From contig NZ_CABJDN010000005.1 of assembly GCF_902364365.1 (NCBI RefSeq), positions 496,001-560,000 of the forward strand: a stretch of DNA of 64,000 nucleotides. Direction: 5' to 3'. Under the pieces are notes generated by a model. That model did no database searches and had not been told where the DNA came from. It saw only the letters and a program-made list of their open reading frames with translations. The translations under genes and the position numbers were made by a program. Source of the DNA: Bacteroides intestinalis (lineage in GTDB: Bacteria > Bacteroidota > Bacteroidia > Bacteroidales > Bacteroidaceae). Below, piece after piece: positions 46,799 to 54,730 of this stretch (position 1 is its first letter; each line of letters starts with the position of its first letter).

Positions 46799-47916
46799 AG
46801 ATAGCTATTGAAGCCCAACGCATCTTTCGTCCAAACAAACACGGTATGGATTTCGTTGCACTGGAAACCATTCGTGAATTGCAGAAAAGGAATGACGGCA
46901 ACCAGTATTTCGTTATCGTTGCTCCAGGAGAAGATCGCTGCTTAAAAGAGTCTCCCAATCTTTCCATAATAGAGTTGAAAAGTTCAACTTATCCACTTTG
47001 GGAACAAGTGGCTCTTCCACGCATAGTGAAGCGTTTAGGCGTCGATTTATTGCATTGCACTTCGAATACGGCTCCTTTAAGATGCCCTGTTCCTCTTGTG
47101 TTAACTCTTCATGATATTATATATCTGGAACCCAGACAACATCGCAGTCCATCTCTTTATCAAGAGATGGGCTGGCATTATCGTCGCTTAGTAGTTCCTC
47201 GTATCCTTAAAAAATGTAAGAAGATTATCACGGTATCACAGTTTGAATGTGACCGCATACGCCAAGCCTTGAATATTCCATCCGAACATATTACAGCTAT
47301 TTACAATGGCTACAGTACCCATTTTACCCAGCAAACTGCAATAGATTTAGACATTGTTCAAAAGTATATTCCCCATAATGATTTTCTATTCTTTTTGGGT
47401 AATACCGACCCAAAGAAAAACGCTGCGCGAACTTTAAAAGCGTACAGCCTTTATTTGCAACAATCTGAAGTTAAACGTCCGCTACTCATTGCAGACCTGA
47501 AAGAAGATTATATCGACCATCTATTAAATCAGGAAAAAATAGTGGGAATCAAATCCTACCTCTATTATCCGGGATACATTGCCAATAAAGATTTGGCAAC
47601 GCTCTATAATGCCGCTTTCGCCTTTCTTTATCCTTCGCTCCGCGAAAGTTTTGGTATTCCGATGATTGAAGCCATGGCTTGCGGAACCCCTATTATTATA
47701 GGCAATACTTCAGCCATGCCCGAAGTTGCCGGAGGAGGCGCCATGTCTGTCGATCCCTATAAACCGGAAGAAATATCAAATGCTATATTGAAACTGGAGA
47801 CTGATAGTGTGTTATACCAAAGACAAAAAGAATATGGGATAGCTCGAGCCAGTTTGTTTTCGTGGAAGAAAACGGCAGATGAATGTGTAGAAATATACCA
47901 ATCGTTACATTTATAA
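46795..47916 (+). CDS. Glycosyltransferase family 4, non-standard start
   Basis: A GT-B enzyme of about 373 residues. Conserved N-terminal residues KIAIEAQRIFRPNKHGMDF begin right after a CTG at 46795; the first ATG, at 46846, would cut off the nucleotide-fold first strand. CTGA overlaps the upstream stop where ATGA would be expected, so either CTG is used or the protein arises by -1 frameshifting from the preceding gene. The C-terminal half has LGNTDPKKN and SLRESFGIPMIEAMACGTP, the GT4 donor site. Confidence 0.88.
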   Translation: MKIAIEAQRIFRPNKHGMDFVALETIRELQKRNDGNQYFVIVAPGEDRCLKESPNLSIIELKSSTYPLWEQVALPRIVKRLGVDLLHCTSNTAPLRCPVPLVLTLHDIIYLEPRQHRSPSLYQEMGWHYRRLVVPRILKKCKKIITVSQFECDRIRQALNIPSEHITAIYNGYSTHFTQQTAIDLDIVQKYIPHNDFLFFLGNTDPKKNAARTLKAYSLYLQQSEVKRPLLIADLKEDYIDHLLNQEKIVGIKSYLYYPGYIANKDLATLYNAAFAFLYPSLRESFGIPMIEAMACGTPIIIGNTSAMPEVAGGGAMSVDPYKPEEISNAILKLETDSVLYQRQKEYGIARASLFSWKKTADECVEIYQSLHL

Positions 47917-47932
47917 AAGCTATCATACGCTT

Positions 47933-49078
47933 ATGGAAACTCTATTTTTAGTCTTTTATGGTTTTCAAGAGTACAATGGTATCAGTAAAAAAATAAGATA
48001 TCAGATATCAGCTCTTGAAAAATGCGGAATGAATGTCCATACTTGCCATTATGAAGTGATGCCGGATGGACAAAGACAATGGATGATTGACAACTCGGTA
48101 TTGGAGAGCCTAGGTAAAGGAATGATTGCTAAACTCAAGAAACGGGTATCGTTTCATGCTATCATCCACTATATTATAGAAAAGAATATTCCATTCGTTT
48201 ATATTCGCTCTTATCACAATGCCAATCCTTTTACCATACATTTGGTGAAAATGCTAAAAAAACATGGAGTGATAATATTCTTAGAGATACCAACATACCC
48301 CTATGATCAAGAATATTCCTCAATTACAGAAAAAATAGAATTATATACGGACAAGTTATTCCGTCATACATTCAGCAAGTATATTGATGCTATTGTCACC
48401 TATTCAAATGACACGGAAATTTTCGGTCAGCGTACTATACAACTTTCCAATGGCATAGATTTCAGCAACATCCCTTTACGAAACAAAACCAATGACACAA
48501 GCCGTGAACTTCATTTGATAGGTGTTGCCGAAATACACTTCTGGCATGGATTCGATCGCCTAATCAGAGGTTTGGGAGAATATTACGACAATCATCCTAA
48601 ATACAAGGTATACTTTCACCTCGTAGGCAATTTTAGCGGAAAACGTGAACGAGATGAAATAATGACTCCTATCAAAGAATATGAATTAGAACCATACGTC
48701 ATTTTGTATGGGGCACTCCACGGAGAAGAATTGAATAGGCTTTTTAATCATGCGGACTTTGCTATTGGCAGCCTGGGACGTCATCGAAGTGGTATATATA
48801 ATATTAAAACTCTAAAAAACAGAGAATATGCAGCACGTGGATTTGCATTCACCTACTCTGAAACAGATGACGATTTCGATCACATGCCATACGTATTGAA
48901 AATTCCAGCAAATGAAAGTCACGTAAATATTACACAAATAATTGATTTTTTTCATTCGATGTCAATGCCACCAAGTGATATTAGAGCATCCATTCAACAC
49001 CTGTCATGGGATGAACAAATGAAAAAAGTACATGAAGAAGTGATTCAAAAAAGACAGACAATTAATTCTGAATTATAA
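47933..49078 (+). CDS. Glycosyltransferase, GT4-like
   Basis: A 381-residue protein with a GT-B pattern: N-terminal GFQEYNGISKKIRYQISALEKCG and a C-terminal half with LIGVAEIHFWHGFDRLIRGL and ILYGALHGEELNRLFNHADFAIGSLGRHRSGI. The usual E-x7-E motif is weak. No signal or membrane segment. It starts 16 bases after the preceding glycosyltransferase, in the same operon. The sugar donor cannot be told. Confidence 0.8.
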   Translation: METLFLVFYGFQEYNGISKKIRYQISALEKCGMNVHTCHYEVMPDGQRQWMIDNSVLESLGKGMIAKLKKRVSFHAIIHYIIEKNIPFVYIRSYHNANPFTIHLVKMLKKHGVIIFLEIPTYPYDQEYSSITEKIELYTDKLFRHTFSKYIDAIVTYSNDTEIFGQRTIQLSNGIDFSNIPLRNKTNDTSRELHLIGVAEIHFWHGFDRLIRGLGEYYDNHPKYKVYFHLVGNFSGKRERDEIMTPIKEYELEPYVILYGALHGEELNRLFNHADFAIGSLGRHRSGIYNIKTLKNREYAARGFAFTYSETDDDFDHMPYVLKIPANESHVNITQIIDFFHSMSMPPSDIRASIQHLSWDEQMKKVHEEVIQKRQTINSEL

Positions 49079-49099
49079 ACTATAAGCAATAAATTGTAA

Positions 49100-49870
49100 A
49101 TGAAAACAGCTACTCCGTATAGTCAATATGACTTAAAAATTCGCAGAAGAGATAAAGTTGTTGAAGTAGGCTCCGGTCATAATCCGACTTATCGCGCCAA
49201 TGTCATTGTAGAAAGATATATTGACAGCAATCTCCATAGATGTGGAGACGTAAAAATATATCCGCATCAAATCTTTATAAATGCTGATGGAGAGCATCTC
49301 CCTTTTAAAGATAAAGAGTTCGATTATATAATATGTAACCAAACCCTTGAACATGTAAATGATCCCACACAGTTCATAAAAGAACATTGCCGTGTTGCCA
49401 AACGCGGATATATGGAAACTCCCAGCTTTCTAGGTGAATTTTTGCATCCAAAAAAATCCCACAAATGGGTAATATTAGCTATTGATGGAAAACTGGTGCT
49501 TTTTGAAAAAAGTAAGATGCCGGATTATGGGCATGACTATGGAATGTTATTTCTAAATTATCTGCCTTATCAATCATTGACTTATAAGATTCTTCAAATG
49601 TCAGATCCACAACTGACAACTAACCGATATGAGTGGAAAGACGATATAGATTTTATTGTTAATCCAACAGATGAATACTATCGTTCATTCTTCACTCAAC
49701 CATGGACGAGAGAAATGGTAGAAAAAATTTTCCCACGAAGTAATTTTTTTAAAGAATTCGGGAAGCTAATAAAAGGCATCGGATATCTCATAAAATATGA
49801 ACTGAAGAAATTTACTCCTCGTAAAAAACTTCTTTCATTAGACGAATACAAACAGTTAAAAGGTATTTAG
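49100..49870 (+). CDS. Class I SAM-dependent methyltransferase
   Basis: A 256-residue cytoplasmic protein. VVEVGSGHNPTY near 13-25 is SAM motif I, ADGEHLPFKDKEFDYIICNQTLEHVNDP is motifs II-III. The C-terminal half is family-specific and basic. In a polysaccharide operon it may methylate a sugar or cap the chain; that is inference. It ends the first plus-strand run of the locus, before a bidirectional terminator. A short AAATTGTAAAT run precedes its start. Confidence 0.85.
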   Translation: MKTATPYSQYDLKIRRRDKVVEVGSGHNPTYRANVIVERYIDSNLHRCGDVKIYPHQIFINADGEHLPFKDKEFDYIICNQTLEHVNDPTQFIKEHCRVAKRGYMETPSFLGEFLHPKKSHKWVILAIDGKLVLFEKSKMPDYGHDYGMLFLNYLPYQSLTYKILQMSDPQLTTNRYEWKDDIDFIVNPTDEYYRSFFTQPWTREMVEKIFPRSNFFKEFGKLIKGIGYLIKYELKKFTPRKKLLSLDEYKQLKGI

Positions 49871-49898
49871 CAAGAAAATAGAATAAAAAAGGTATACC

Positions 49899-49932
49899 AT
49901 AAGTGTTCACTAAAAGTGGACACTTATAAAAA
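49899..49932. terminator. Bidirectional terminator between convergent genes
   Basis: ATAAGTGTTCAC at 49899-49910 pairs with GTGGACACTTAT at 49916-49927 over TAAAA, with an A-run after it and a GAATAAAAAAGG stretch before it. Confidence 0.8.
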
Positions 49933-49935
49933 ATA

Positions 49936-50922
49936 TTATAATTTTATTTTAGTTTTCCTATATTTAAAGTAATATTTAGGAGACAATACTATAAAAAACA
50001 AGGCTCCAATCATACTCAATCCACATTTTCCATGGTATTTTATCAATGCTCTCTTGTGAGAATTAATGTATTCAAACGCTTGTAAATAATAAGGCAAAGT
50101 ATCCTTATATTCAAACATAGCAGCTCTCCCTATCATTAAATTGTAGTATTGAAGACAGTGAACTGTGCAAATTTCATTCAAAGCAGGAAAAGATTCTTTT
50201 ACTTTATCATTAGTTAATTTTAATCGAAAGGTCATATTACAAAGAAAATTCTGTATATGAGATATATAATATTCCCGTGATAAAGAAGATGTCCTATGAG
50301 TGTATATATAGAGCGGTTTATCAACAATTGTCACCACATTACTTTTCATAAAGACCTCTAGGTTGAAAATAAAATCTTCTTCGGTCTTAAGTCCATCAAT
50401 AAAACGAATATGATATCTATCCAAAAGGCTTTTCTTATAAATTTTTGTCCAACACTGAGAATAGATCATGTTTTTTTCCAATAAATGTCTTAATCCCTCT
50501 TCTTGATTTAAAACAAAATCTCTACCAGTACAACCTTCATGAGATTTATTCCCAACTTCATCGATTTGCAGATAAGAACAACAAGCTACATCTGCATCAT
50601 TGTGCATCGCATTGTCAAGTAGCAAAGCATACATTTTGGGGTTAAGTTCATCATCACTATCTATAAATGAAATATATTCTCCTTGAGCCAGTTCATACCC
50701 TTTATTCTTAGCTGTAGCAGGACCAGAATTATCAATATGAATGCATTGGATAAAATCGTATTTCAATTCATAATTACTACATATTTCAGATGAGGAGTCT
50801 TTTGAGCCATCGTCAACTAAAATAATTTCTAAGTCTTTTTCGTCTTGAGCCAAGATGCTGCCAAGACATTTATCGAGATACTTTTCTGTATTATATACCG
50901 GAATTATAATGCTCAGTTTCAT
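49936..50922 (-). CDS. Glycosyltransferase family 2
   Basis: A 328-residue GT-A enzyme: LSIIIPVYNTEKYLDKCLGSIL, ILVDDGSKDSS and FIDSDDELNP (the DxD region) are standard. The C-terminal part holds helices and a hydrophobic end (SMIGALFFIVLSPKYYF) that may touch the membrane. It is inverted relative to the rest of the locus and more AT-rich, with its own promoter, which suggests a separately acquired gene. Confidence 0.92.
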   Translation of the reverse strand: MKLSIIIPVYNTEKYLDKCLGSILAQDEKDLEIILVDDGSKDSSSEICSNYELKYDFIQCIHIDNSGPATAKNKGYELAQGEYISFIDSDDELNPKMYALLLDNAMHNDADVACCSYLQIDEVGNKSHEGCTGRDFVLNQEEGLRHLLEKNMIYSQCWTKIYKKSLLDRYHIRFIDGLKTEEDFIFNLEVFMKSNVVTIVDKPLYIYTHRTSSLSREYYISHIQNFLCNMTFRLKLTNDKVKESFPALNEICTVHCLQYYNLMIGRAAMFEYKDTLPYYLQAFEYINSHKRALIKYHGKCGLSMIGALFFIVLSPKYYFKYRKTKIKL

Positions 50923-50987
50923 AATGATACATTTAATGTTTAATTCAGAATTAAGACTAAAAACATCAAAGAATGATGCATATATAA

Positions 50988-51058
50988 CAAAGATACACTA
51001 TTAAATCAAAAAATACAACTATTAGCTATCACTTTAAATAATATTTTTACTACCTTTG
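50988..51058. promoter_or_regulatory. Divergent -7 boxes
   Basis: CAAAGATA at 50988-50995 is TATCTTTG for the minus-strand glycosyltransferase. TACCTTTG at 51051-51058 serves the plus-strand one at 51081. Neither has a clear -33 at the normal distance. Confidence 0.5.
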
Positions 51059-51080
51059 TAAGTATCAAACAACCAAAGGA

Positions 51081-52028
51081 ATGAATCATTGCATCAAAAA
51101 TAGCAATCCATCCCCAAAAGTTTCCGTCATAATACCTGTATACAATACAGGCGACTACCTGCGTGAAACATTAAACAGTATATGTACCCAGACATTGGAA
51201 GAACAGGAAATCATCCTGCTCAATGATGGTTCCACAGATGGCAGTATGAAGATCATTGAAGAATACGCGACAAAGGACTCACGGATTCAATATCATACAC
51301 AACCCAACCAAGGACTATCCGTTGCACGGAATCAAGCCATGAAACATGCCACAGGAAAATATATATATTTCATGGACAGTGATGATCTCCTGGATCGAAA
51401 TGCATTGCAACAATGTTACCAGACTTGTGAGAAGGACAATTTAGACTTCGTGTTTTTCGATGCTGAACCCATCCTTGACTCTGCAAGAACTGAAAACATT
51501 CCGGACTACAACCGGAAAGAAAAAATTGATGAAAACGTATGGAAGGGAATAGACCTGCTGAATTATGAGTTAGACAATCAGCTGTTTAGAACTCCCGTTT
51601 GGCTATGCTTTGTTAATCGCCAGTTTCTAAATAAGTTTTTTAAAAGATTCCCTCCCGGAACTATCCATGAAGATCATCCTTTCGCCTTACAAATATATTT
51701 GTATGCGGAACGCATACGCTACATTCCACAGCCATTTTTTAAAAGGAGGATACGAAGCGGTTCTATCATGACGCAACGCTTCAGTATGCGAAATATAGAA
51801 GGGTATACGGCTGCTTTCACCGAAATATGCAATTTGCTGCCACAGCATCCTGAATGGGCATCCGTCATCAACAAATATCTGTTTCAAACTTTGAACGATG
51901 TGATATGGGCAGGACACAGAATGACTTTTTTAGAAAAAATAGAAACAGCCTGCCGTTTCCGGCGTTTAGCTATCGGTAAGTATATCACCTTTAGAAACTG
52001 GGCAGTATTCTGGTTGAAAAGAAAATAA
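51081..52028 (+). CDS. Glycosyltransferase family 2
   Basis: A 315-residue GT-A enzyme: VSVIIPVYNTGDYLRETLNSI, ILLNDGSTDGS and YFMDSDDLLD contain nucleotide and metal sites. The C-terminal half (FKRFPPGTIHEDHPFAL, HEDH region) fits the acceptor side. Basic C-terminus. It is 8 bases ahead of the next glycosyltransferase, so they are co-transcribed. Confidence 0.92.
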   Translation: MNHCIKNSNPSPKVSVIIPVYNTGDYLRETLNSICTQTLEEQEIILLNDGSTDGSMKIIEEYATKDSRIQYHTQPNQGLSVARNQAMKHATGKYIYFMDSDDLLDRNALQQCYQTCEKDNLDFVFFDAEPILDSARTENIPDYNRKEKIDENVWKGIDLLNYELDNQLFRTPVWLCFVNRQFLNKFFKRFPPGTIHEDHPFALQIYLYAERIRYIPQPFFKRRIRSGSIMTQRFSMRNIEGYTAAFTEICNLLPQHPEWASVINKYLFQTLNDVIWAGHRMTFLEKIETACRFRRLAIGKYITFRNWAVFWLKRK

Positions 52029-52036
52029 GAAGAGTT

Positions 52037-52909
52037 ATGGTCTCCATCATCACCGTCAATTACAACGGCCTTGCCGATACCTGCGAAATGATAGATTCAT
52101 TCCGCAAGTATGAAACCTATCCCTATGAAATCATAGTGGTAGATAATGGTTCGCGCGCTCCCGAAGGCGAAGAAATCAAAAAGCGATATCCGGAAATAAA
52201 GGTTGTACAAAATACCAACACCGGATTTGCCGGAGGCAACAACGCAGGCCTGAAGGTAGCCCAAGGAGAATACCTCTTCTTTCTCAATAACGACACACTG
52301 ATACAAGAACCCATACTGGAAGCACTGGTGAGACGGCTGGAAGCCGATAAAATGAACGGTGGTGTCTCCCCCATGCTGAAATTCAGCTATGCACCCGATA
52401 CGTTGCAATATGCAGGCTTCACCCCCCTCAGTCCCACCACACTGCGAAATGCAGCCATAGGGTTCAACGAAAAAGACCAACCCTGCTATCGGATGGCACG
52501 CGAAACAGCCTCACTGCATGGTGCCGCCATGATGGTATCGCGTCAAGTTCTGCAGCAAGTAGGTCCCATGACGGAAATTTACTTCCTCTTTTATGAAGAA
52601 CTCGACTGGTCGGCCCGCATGCATCGCGCCGGATACAAACTGTGGTATGAGCCGGCCGCCATAGTCTACCACAAAGAAAGTATGACAGCCCGGAAAGGGA
52701 GCCCATTAAGAGAGTTTTACTTATCGCGCGCGCGTATCCTCTATGCACGCCGAAACGTACAGGGAACTGGAAAAATCCTGTCATGCCTCTATCTCTCCCT
52801 CATCGCCGCTCCCAAGAAAGCTGTAATGTATCTGCTTCATGGCAAATGCCGGTTAACAAGATCTGTTCTCCACGGTACACTCCGAGGACTTATCACTTCA
52901 AAATTGTAG
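52037..52909 (+). CDS. Glycosyltransferase family 2 (rhamnosyltransferase-like)
   Basis: A 290-residue GT-A enzyme: VSIITVNYNGLADTCEMID, VVDNGSRAPEG and FLNNDTLIQ, then LHGAAMMVSRQVL and FFLFYEELDWSARMHRAGY. The NNDT and EELDWS motifs are seen in the group including rhamnosyltransferases. It has higher GC than its neighbours. It is the last gene of the polysaccharide locus; no flippase or nucleotide-sugar gene follows. Confidence 0.9.
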   Translation: MVSIITVNYNGLADTCEMIDSFRKYETYPYEIIVVDNGSRAPEGEEIKKRYPEIKVVQNTNTGFAGGNNAGLKVAQGEYLFFLNNDTLIQEPILEALVRRLEADKMNGGVSPMLKFSYAPDTLQYAGFTPLSPTTLRNAAIGFNEKDQPCYRMARETASLHGAAMMVSRQVLQQVGPMTEIYFLFYEELDWSARMHRAGYKLWYEPAAIVYHKESMTARKGSPLREFYLSRARILYARRNVQGTGKILSCLYLSLIAAPKKAVMYLLHGKCRLTRSVLHGTLRGLITSKL

Positions 52910-52956
52910 CTTACTAAAAAACATCTGAAATTCAAGATATTCTAACCGGAAAACAC

Positions 52957-52964
52957 TATCTTTG
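52957..52964 (+). promoter_or_regulatory. -7 box before the frameshifted small gene
   Basis: TATCTTTG, 22 bases before the ATG at 52987. Confidence 0.5.
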
Positions 52965-52986
52965 CACTTTTTTATATCGTTTTATT

Positions 52987-53228
52987 ATGAATAAAAATGT
53001 ACTTTAACTCTCTGCATAGAAGGCAGAGAAGAACTTCGCTTTGAATGCGAAGCAAAACACAAGAAGAATCCGTTACTGGACCAGTTGGAAATTATCTCAG
53101 AAGTTATTCCTTATCTGTTGGCAGACAAAGACAAGAAGCATCTCTCTGACAGTGAAAAACGAATGTTAGGACACATTCGCAGAAGCACAAGAGAAATTGG
53201 TGAACACAAGACGAGTAATAACCAGTAA
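52987..53228 (+). pseudogene. Frameshifted small gene of about 80 codons
   Basis: After the promoter box, ATG AAT AAA AAT GTA reads to a stop after six codons. One base out, a frame runs open to TAA at 53226: residues TLTLCIEGREELRFECEAK, then DQLEIISEVIPYLLADKDKKHL, SDSEKRMLGHIRRS. It is charged and helical, with coding-like codon use. A single added base near 53001 would join start and frame. I do not recognise the family. The remaining 330 bases before the next gene hold only a promoter box. Confidence 0.5.
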
Positions 53229-53408
53229 AGTTGTGTAACACAAAAGATTATGATACACAACCACATAAACCTACCGGCAAGAAGAGCTCCTCCATTTATT
53301 TTATTTGAAAAAAAATGCGCAAAAACAGTTCTGTAGGGATTATACTCCATAATGAATTTTAAAAAGCCCCGACAACTACAACAGAGCCTGTTAGTCATTC
53401 ATTAACCC

Positions 53409-53416
53409 TACATTTG
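53409..53416 (+). promoter_or_regulatory. -7 box upstream of the DUF4373 gene
   Basis: TACATTTG matches TAnnTTTG, about 140 bases before the ATG. No -33 was found. Confidence 0.4.
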
Positions 53417-53556
53417 TACGTTTTTATACATCAATAATAATATGTAATTTCGCACCATATTTAAGAACGATACAACTGCCGAACAGCTTTCCCCCACACT
53501 ATGAAGCCCTTCTATCCTTCCTGAATAAAAACTAAAAATTAACCAACTCATTAAAC

Positions 53557-54576
53557 ATGAAAAAATTTGCATGGTTTAAACACCCAAACGACCTGTCGAA
53601 CGACAAAAGGTTATCCGCACTCATTGACCATGAAGGCGGAAGAGGATACGGAACGTATTTGTATATCATCGAAACCCTTCACATCCAACCAGATGGAAAA
53701 CTCTCTTTCCAGCAACTGAACACCATGAAGAGAAAGGGATTCGGAAAAGCATACATGGAAAAAATCATCCGGAACTACAAGCTTTTCGTTATAAAAGGAA
53801 AGGAGTTCGAGTCAACCATCAACTACAACTCACCTGCCAAAAACAGCTCGGAAACTGCACCGGAATTGCCAGACAATTCGCAAGAAACTAATAGAGAACT
53901 ACCAAACAACATGGAAACTCTTGATAAAAACGAAGAGGTTCAAAACAACGATAACAACCAGTATATCAGCAATGAATACAGAAAACTAACCCTCGCGCAC
54001 GTAAGAGAAGATAAGAGTAGAAAAGAGAAGAGCAGAGAAGATGAGAATAGAAAAAACGACTTCGTCGTCAAAAAGAACGACGACGACGGAGAAGTACAAG
54101 TTGCGCAAAATACCATGCCGCCTTTCCGTCCTTGGCGGGAGTTGATAGCCAACCTTGCACAAGACAGCGAATGGAAGGACAGAGTCTGCATGACAAGCAA
54201 CTTCAGTTCTTTGTTGAACAGGCGATTCAAAGAGGCTCTGGAAATATTTGAAGAACATGTGCTCCTCCACGGGAAAGAAAAAAACATAGACAGCCGGGAA
54301 GAAGCCCGCAACTACTTCAACAACTATACCAAAGAGCCGCGCACCTCGCAAACCCTGTATGCAGCTCTGCTTGCCATCGACGCCCGGCAGCAGTCCGCCG
54401 CCCCACCCGACCCTCATCGCTACGAACAGCTCGTCAACGGCCGACGCACCTATCTGGGCTGCCCCATTCCCGATGATGCCCCGCCCCGACCGGATGCAAC
54501 TGCTTTCTGGAACGAAGCAACGCATTCGTGGAGCTCACAAAACGCTACACCTAAGCACCCCAAACGCCACACCTGA
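53557..54576 (+). CDS. DUF4373 (Lin1244/Lin1753-type) protein
   Basis: A 339-residue protein whose N-terminus (FAWFKHPNDLSNDKRLSALIDHEGGRGYGTYLYIIETLHI) matches the DUF4373 family, which resembles replication-initiation domains of phages and plasmids. The middle, about 90-190, is low-complexity and strongly charged (many Asn, Glu, Lys, Asp). The C-terminal part PFRPWRELIANLAQD and GCPIPDDAPP follows. The last dozen codons (NATPKHPKRHT) lie in the first words of the adjoining repeat, so the tail is repeat-derived. It opens a module with the primase-helicase. Confidence 0.8.
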   Translation: MKKFAWFKHPNDLSNDKRLSALIDHEGGRGYGTYLYIIETLHIQPDGKLSFQQLNTMKRKGFGKAYMEKIIRNYKLFVIKGKEFESTINYNSPAKNSSETAPELPDNSQETNRELPNNMETLDKNEEVQNNDNNQYISNEYRKLTLAHVREDKSRKEKSREDENRKNDFVVKKNDDDGEVQVAQNTMPPFRPWRELIANLAQDSEWKDRVCMTSNFSSLLNRRFKEALEIFEEHVLLHGKEKNIDSREEARNYFNNYTKEPRTSQTLYAALLAIDARQQSAAPPDPHRYEQLVNGRRTYLGCPIPDDAPPRPDATAFWNEATHSWSSQNATPKHPKRHT

Positions 54577-54690
54577 GCAGGGTAAATACCACACTTCAAC
54601 GCCCGCAATGCCACACTTCACGGTCGTCCAAGTGTGGCATCGGCACCCGCGAGATGTGGCATCGCGGGCGTTAAGCTGTGGCATTAGAAA
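54541..54690. repeat. AATGCCACACTT-word repeat (copy C3)
   Basis: Direct words AACGCTACACCT, AACGCCACACCT, AATACCACACTT and AATGCCACACTT are followed by inverted AAGTGTGGCATC, AGATGTGGCATC and GCTGTGGCATT, with GCGGGCGTT as an inner mirror. It overlaps the 3' end of the DUF4373 gene and fills the gap to the primase gene. Confidence 0.88.
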
Positions 54691-54730
54691 ACATTCATCA
54701 AAAATAAACTTAAAAACAATTCGACTGAAA

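Noticed and set aside
53111..53398. 95-codon minus-strand frame
   Set aside because: It is opposite the frameshifted small gene and a promoter region, Cys/Leu-rich with no family likeness.
54359..54730. Upstream extension of the primase-helicase frame
   Set aside because: It runs in another frame through the DUF4373 gene and repeat C3; the zinc-ribbon N-terminus starts cleanly at 54731.
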